The notes beneath the pieces are model-generated. The model saw nothing but the letters and a program-made list of their open reading frames with translations, was not told where the DNA came from and did not search any database. This document shows positions 15,252-18,588 of a stretch of 18,588 nt of DNA, piece after piece. The position numbers and the translations under genes were made by a program. The stretch comes from RGIG5612 sp964579345 (GTDB taxonomy: Bacteria > Bacillota > Clostridia > Lachnospirales > Lachnospiraceae), in assembly GCA_964579345.1 (NCBI GenBank), contig CAZOHB010000032.1:1-18588 (forward strand). Reading direction: 5' to 3'. Positions within the stretch are counted from its first letter, which is position 1. Every line of letters starts with the position of its first letter.

Positions 15252-16331
15252 ATGATCATGACAATGCCGGAAGTAATAATTCCATTTAATGAAGAAGAAC
15301 TGGTGCCGATGGATTATTATCCTCCCCATCATCCGATGGAACCGCCGGTTCCGGTGCTGAGGACGCCGATCAAGCCGTATGAAAACATGAAGATGTTTCT
15401 GGCAGATGAGAAGCCCCTCTGGATGCCGTTCTTTGTGGAAAACAAAATGTTTAATCCTTCGATCCTTGCTGATAACGTTGCAAGAAAGAGCGTTTTACAG
15501 GCAAACCCGGACCCTTCCGAGCCGGTTTTTAATAAGGACTATTTCGGAATTGAATGGGAATATGTTCCGAGTGTTCATGGTTCGATGGTCCGTCCGGGAC
15601 CGCAGAAAGTTCCGGACATCTGCGAATGGGAAAACTATATTACCTTCCCGGATCTGAATGAACTGGACTGGGCAGGAAGCGCGGCTGCAAATAAAGAATT
15701 TCTGAATGACGCGCGTTCGATTCAGATGACCGTCTTTAACGGATTTTTTGAAAGGCTGATCTCCTTTGTCGGAATGGAGAACGCACTGGTAGCGCTTGTA
15801 GATCCGGAAGAAAAAGAAGCAGTCCACAGACTGTTTGACCGTCTCTGCATTTTCTATGACGAGCTGTTCTACAATATGGCGAAATGGTATGAGCCGGATC
15901 TTCTCTGGTTCCATGATGACTGGGGAAGCCAGAAAGCTCCGTTATTCTCGCTGGAGACCTGCAGAGAAATGCTGGTTCCGTATCTGAAACGGGCGGTTGA
16001 TTCTGCACATAAATACGGGATCGGGTTTGAGTTCCATTGCTGCGGCAAGAACGAAGAGCTCGTTCCGGCGATGATTGAAGCCGGCGTTGATATGTGGTGC
16101 GGGCAGGTGATGAATGACCGGAAAAAGATGTATCCGAAATATGGACAGGATATCAAGATTGGTATCATCCCGCCGAAATTCCCGGAGAACGGTTCGAAAG
16201 AGGAAATCATGAAAATGATGGAAGAGCTTCTGGACAGCTATCCGACCAACGCATATGTCGGCATGGATTTTGCAGTGGATCCGCGGTTTTATACGTATCT
16301 GTATGAGGCCAGCCGAAAACGATATAATTAA
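15252..16331 (+). CDS. Uroporphyrinogen-decarboxylase-superfamily protein (MtaA-like)
   Basis: The 359-residue protein belongs to the UroD fold. WFHDDWGSQKAPLFS (219-233) followed by YLKRAVDSAHKYG (244-256) and FHCCGKNEELVPAMIEAGVD (261-280) is the pattern of MtaA/MtbA-like methylcobamide:CoM methyltransferases and their bacterial relatives. His262 and Cys264 would be ligands of the HxC zinc site. It lacks the N-terminal RQAGR motif expected of heme-pathway HemE. Bacterial members near catabolic genes often take part in O-demethylation, but no corrinoid protein gene is in this window. The ATG at 15252 has AAGG five bases upstream; in-frame GTG 15231 is less likely and ATG 15258 is an alternative. 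It is the last gene of the operon, just before a strong terminator. The exact reaction is unknown. Confidence 0.82.
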   Translation: MIMTMPEVIIPFNEEELVPMDYYPPHHPMEPPVPVLRTPIKPYENMKMFLADEKPLWMPFFVENKMFNPSILADNVARKSVLQANPDPSEPVFNKDYFGIEWEYVPSVHGSMVRPGPQKVPDICEWENYITFPDLNELDWAGSAAANKEFLNDARSIQMTVFNGFFERLISFVGMENALVALVDPEEKEAVHRLFDRLCIFYDELFYNMAKWYEPDLLWFHDDWGSQKAPLFSLETCREMLVPYLKRAVDSAHKYGIGFEFHCCGKNEELVPAMIEAGVDMWCGQVMNDRKKMYPKYGQDIKIGIIPPKFPENGSKEEIMKMMEELLDSYPTNAYVGMDFAVDPRFYTYLYEASRKRYN

Positions 16332-16360
16332 AATTTACAAAGAGAAGAAGAGAAGATGAG

Positions 16361-16391
16361 AAAAGGCCGCTTGCATTAGCGGTCTTTTTTT
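16361..16391 (+). terminator. Intrinsic terminator of the long plus-strand operon
   Basis: AAAAGGCCGC (16361-16370) pairs with GCGGTCTTTT (16379-16388) through a 10-bp stem containing one G-U pair and an 8-base loop, and seven T follow (16385-16391). It separates the UroD-superfamily gene from LysR 2. Confidence 0.9.
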
Positions 16392-16439
16392 GCAACAATA
16401 AATCATTAAAGAAAAGCAGGATGCATCAGGAGAGAAATT

Positions 16440-17366
16440 ATGCAGAATATAGATATCAGAAATATCAGTATCGGTCAACTGCAGTGTTTTATTCTTACAG
16501 CAAAGTTTAACAGCTTTACAAGAGCGGCAGAGCAGCTCCATATCACACAGTCGACCGTAAGCAAGTCCATCATCTCGATCGAAAACATGATGGGCCTTCA
16601 GCTTTTTGTGCGGAAAGGAAACCGGATCAGACTGACACCTGCCGGGAAATATGTGTATGAACACCTGCAGGATCTCGGCACGGATGTGGAAAAAACACTT
16701 TACGCAGCTTCTGTGATCCAGACCGGAATGAAAAAGAATATCAGTATTGCCTGCCTCGATTCCTACCGTCCGGATACCGTTGTGATACCGGTCGTGGACT
16801 ATTTCAAGGCGAAGCATCCGGACATCAAGGTTGCGGTCGAGACCATGCCGGCGCAGGATGTCCGTACGGCGCTGATCAACGATGATGCGGATATCGTATT
16901 TACGGTTCTTTATGATATTGAAGAACTGGGAAGTGAACCTTTTGAGTCGGTCCTGCTGGCGAAATGCCCGCATTGCGCATTCATGTTGAAAACGAATCCT
17001 CTTGCGAAGAGAAAAAGTATCCGCTTTGAAGATCTGAAGCAGTCAGAGTTCATATCGATCTCTCCGCTGAAGACGCCAAGTTACAGCTCGGCGATCATCC
17101 GCCTTTGTGAAGAACACGGTTTCCATCCGAATGTTTCTTATTTTACACAGGGCGCTTCCTCGCTGGCATTTAATCTCACGACGGATAATGAAGTTTTTAT
17201 CGCTGACCGGTTCTTTAAGGATTATGACAATCCGATGCTGGTCCCGATGCCGCTGAAAGATACCAAGAGCGGACTGGTCATGGGTTATCGATCCAAAAGT
17301 GAGAACCCTTCCACCAGGCTGTTTATTGAGTCGACGCTGGAGTATATTGCCACACATACGATATAA
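16440..17366 (+). CDS. LysR-family transcriptional regulator 2
   Basis: The 308-residue protein has the LysR helix-turn-helix at residues 10-68: CFILTAKFNSFTRAAEQLHI, then TQSTVSKSIISIENMMGLQL and RLTPAGK. The effector-binding domain begins near residue 92 (KKNISIACLDSYRPD). AGGAGAG lies five bases before the ATG. It is isolated by terminators on both sides (16361-16391 and 17412-17450), so it is transcribed alone, in the same direction as the long operon. It is clearly different in sequence from LysR 1. It may control the long operon or the genes beyond the gap; the sequence does not decide. I see no obvious copy of the AACAAC/GTTGTT palindrome at its promoter region. Confidence 0.9.
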   Translation: MQNIDIRNISIGQLQCFILTAKFNSFTRAAEQLHITQSTVSKSIISIENMMGLQLFVRKGNRIRLTPAGKYVYEHLQDLGTDVEKTLYAASVIQTGMKKNISIACLDSYRPDTVVIPVVDYFKAKHPDIKVAVETMPAQDVRTALINDDADIVFTVLYDIEELGSEPFESVLLAKCPHCAFMLKTNPLAKRKSIRFEDLKQSEFISISPLKTPSYSSAIIRLCEEHGFHPNVSYFTQGASSLAFNLTTDNEVFIADRFFKDYDNPMLVPMPLKDTKSGLVMGYRSKSENPSTRLFIESTLEYIATHTI

Positions 17367-17411
17367 ACATAGATAAGCAAAAATCAGTTATTGAATTCTA
17401 AAATGGAATGG

Positions 17412-17450
17412 AACAAGTCCGAATGCGAATGCAGACGGGCTTGTTTTTTT
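17412..17450 (+). terminator. Intrinsic terminator of LysR 2
   Basis: AACAAGTCC (17412-17420) pairs with GGGCTTGTT (17437-17445), a 9-bp stem with one G-U pair and a 16-base loop, followed by seven T (17444-17450). It lies 46 bp after the LysR 2 stop. Confidence 0.85.
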
Positions 17451-17658
17451 GTGAACTTCAGGCTGTGAAAGGAAAAATACAGAAAAAACAAGGGTGTTCC
17501 ATTCTGCGATTCTAAAAAAAATATATGCATATCAGTTATTAGACTAACTTTATCTATTACCAAAAACGATAGATCTATACTTTTTAACTTGTTTTGTTTA
17601 ATACGCTGTTTTTTTATAATAAAAAAGTAAAATAGCTTGATTTAAAAAGCTAAAAAAC
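17451..17658 (+). other. AT-rich non-coding stretch with a possible promoter
   Basis: Between LysR 2 and the binding-protein gene there are about 340 bp without a gene. The part after the terminator is very AT-rich in its second half. It contains a perfect -10 box, TATAAT (17615-17620), but TTGTTT candidates for the -35 box lie 20 bp (17589) or 15 bp (17594) away, neither of which is ideal spacing. It could drive the downstream transporter if the two sides of the gap are truly adjacent. Nothing else is recognised here. Confidence 0.3.
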
Positions 17659-17668
17659 NNNNNNNNNN
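17659..17668. other. Assembly gap (10 N)
   Basis: Ten consecutive N. A fixed run of ten is a usual placeholder for a scaffold join of unknown or estimated length. The linkage of the binding-protein gene to the rest of the window therefore depends on the assembly. Confidence 0.97.
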
Positions 17669-17707
17669 GTAATAACACTGTCTTCTAACATCTAAGGAGG
17701 AGAAGAA

Positions 17708-18588
17708 ATGAAAACTGCAAAGAAACTTATTGCATTATTGATCGCTTGCGTTTTCGTAGTCGGTTCTCTCGCAGCCTGCGGCGGCGGATCGAACGGCGGC
17801 GGAAGCGGAGCAGCTGACGGCGGAGCATCCAAAGGCGATAAAACAGAAATCGTTGTTGGTTATGCATCCTCTTTCACAGGTGCTCTCGGCGAATTCACTC
17901 AGGCATTTGACTGGGACAGCAAACTTTGCCTCGATGCAATCAATAAAGACGGCGGAATCGAGATCGGCGGCAAAAAATATCCTGTAAGAGTTGTTACCGG
18001 CGATACAGAGTCAAATGCAGCAACAGCAACGGAAGTTGCAAAGAAACTGATTCTGGAAGACAAAGTCGACATCCTGATCGGCGCATGGACTCCGGAAAAC
18101 ACCGCTCCTGTAGCAGCAGTTGCTGAGCAGTATGGCGTTCCTTGCATCTGCTCCAACAGCCCATGGGAGTCCTGGACAGCAACCTATGATCCGGATTGGG
18201 CATATGGTCTGATGTTCTCCGCAAACGATATCGTAAACGGATATGTTACTTCATTAAAGAAAATCAAAGATAAGACAAACGGAAAAGTCGGCTTCCTGTT
18301 TGATTCCGACGTTGACGGTGTAACCTTCTCCGGTCTTCTTCAGCCGCTGCTGGAGCAGAATGGATTCACAGTTTATGATCCGGGCAGATTCTCTGTTGAT
18401 ACCACAGACTTCACATCCATCATTGCTGATCTTCAGGCTAATGACTGCGACATCGTCTGCGGCAACCAGATCCTTCCGAACTTCATGACTGCATGGAAAC
18501 AGTTCAACGAGAAGAACTACATCCCGAAAGCATTCGTTCTTGGTAAAGGCCTCTGCTATGGAACAGACTTCATGGCACTGGATCCGCT
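17708..18588 (+). CDS. ABC-transporter substrate-binding lipoprotein, amino-acid/amide (LivK-like) type, partial at 3' end
   Basis: The frame is open from the ATG at 17708 to the window edge, 293 residues. AAGGAGG lies about eight bases upstream. Residues 1-23 form a lipoprotein signal: KK at 5-6, a hydrophobic stretch, then the lipobox LAAC with Cys24 as the lipidated residue, followed by a Gly/Ser-rich linker. The mature part, starting near EIVVGYASSFTGALGEF, with KDGGIEIGGKKYPVR, and VDILIGAWTPENTAPVAAVAEQYGVP split over the next stretch, matches the branched-chain amino-acid/amide binding family (Peripla_BP_6). Such proteins sit on the outer face of the membrane and pass ligands to a permease-ATPase expected downstream. 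The family binds amino acids, amides, urea and aromatic acids, so its ligand is open. It continues beyond the window. Confidence 0.88.
   Translation, partial: MKTAKKLIALLIACVFVVGSLAACGGGSNGGGSGAADGGASKGDKTEIVVGYASSFTGALGEFTQAFDWDSKLCLDAINKDGGIEIGGKKYPVRVVTGDTESNAATATEVAKKLILEDKVDILIGAWTPENTAPVAAVAEQYGVPCICSNSPWESWTATYDPDWAYGLMFSANDIVNGYVTSLKKIKDKTNGKVGFLFDSDVDGVTFSGLLQPLLEQNGFTVYDPGRFSVDTTDFTSIIADLQANDCDIVCGNQILPNFMTAWKQFNEKNYIPKAFVLGKGLCYGTDFMALDP

Noticed and set aside
15252..16331. HemE, uroporphyrinogen decarboxylase of heme synthesis
   Set aside because: The N-terminal RQAGR motif is absent, the FHCCGK zinc-site motif of methyltransferase relatives is present, and no other heme genes are nearby.
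16356..16379. Seven-codon leader peptide (ATG at 16356) before LysR 2
   Set aside because: It overlaps the stem of the terminator, has only a weak purine-rich sequence upstream, and no regulatory codon run.
1..18588. CRISPR array, tRNA or rRNA genes, transposase or phage genes
   Set aside because: No regularly spaced direct repeats, cloverleaf or rRNA segments were seen, and no open frame resembles a transposase, integrase or phage protein.

Overview
The window looks like an accessory, mid-GC chromosomal region of an anaerobic member of the Bacillota, probably class Clostridia. The evidence is strong GGAGG-type ribosome binding sites, intrinsic terminators, a typical Gram-positive lipoprotein signal (LAAC-GGG) on a solute-binding protein, and many oxygen-sensitive flavin and iron-sulfur proteins. 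Genus cannot be named from the sequence. A run of 10 N (17659-17668) marks an assembly join, so the last gene may not be a true neighbour.

Layout. (1) 2-3254, plus strand: the tail of an upstream gene, a cytoplasmic LVIVD-type beta-propeller protein, an iron-sulfur flavoprotein (Isf-like) with a C-terminal zinc-ribbon-like motif, a TPR protein, and a terminator. (2) 3286-7001, minus strand: LysR regulator 1, fumarate-reductase-like flavoprotein A, a 114-bp foldback element, and a second Isf-like protein, running toward the shared terminator at 3222-3254. (3) 7195-16391, plus strand, divergent from LysR 1: CocE/NonD-type hydrolase, an 84-residue unknown, an AprA/SdhA-like flavoprotein, a 2[4Fe-4S] ferredoxin, a third Isf-like protein, a GPH-type MFS symporter, flavoprotein B, a uroporphyrinogen-decarboxylase-superfamily (MtaA-like) protein, and a terminator. 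(4) 16440-17450: LysR regulator 2 with its own terminator. (5) After the gap: the start of an ABC-transporter amino-acid-type binding lipoprotein.

How the genes may work together (inference). The locus has the composition of an inducible anaerobic pathway for an imported organic compound. The GPH symporter would bring it in, the hydrolase would cut an ester or amide bond, and the UroD-superfamily protein could handle a methyl or carboxyl group. Three FAD-dependent reductases or dehydrogenases would act on C=C or C-C bonds, with electrons delivered by the ferredoxin and three Isf-like flavoproteins. Each of the three large transcription units carries one Isf-like paralogue, and flavoproteins A and B are paralogues in different units, which points to duplication of a flavoprotein-plus-Isf module. 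Flavoproteins A and B appear to lack residues that define true fumarate reductases, so the substrate is unlikely to be fumarate. The actual substrate cannot be deduced here.

Regulation. LysR 1 is flanked by two related AACAAC-N6-GTTGT palindromes. One overlaps the -35 box of its own predicted promoter in the divergent region, and the other lies upstream of flavoprotein A. This suggests autoregulation together with control of both arms.
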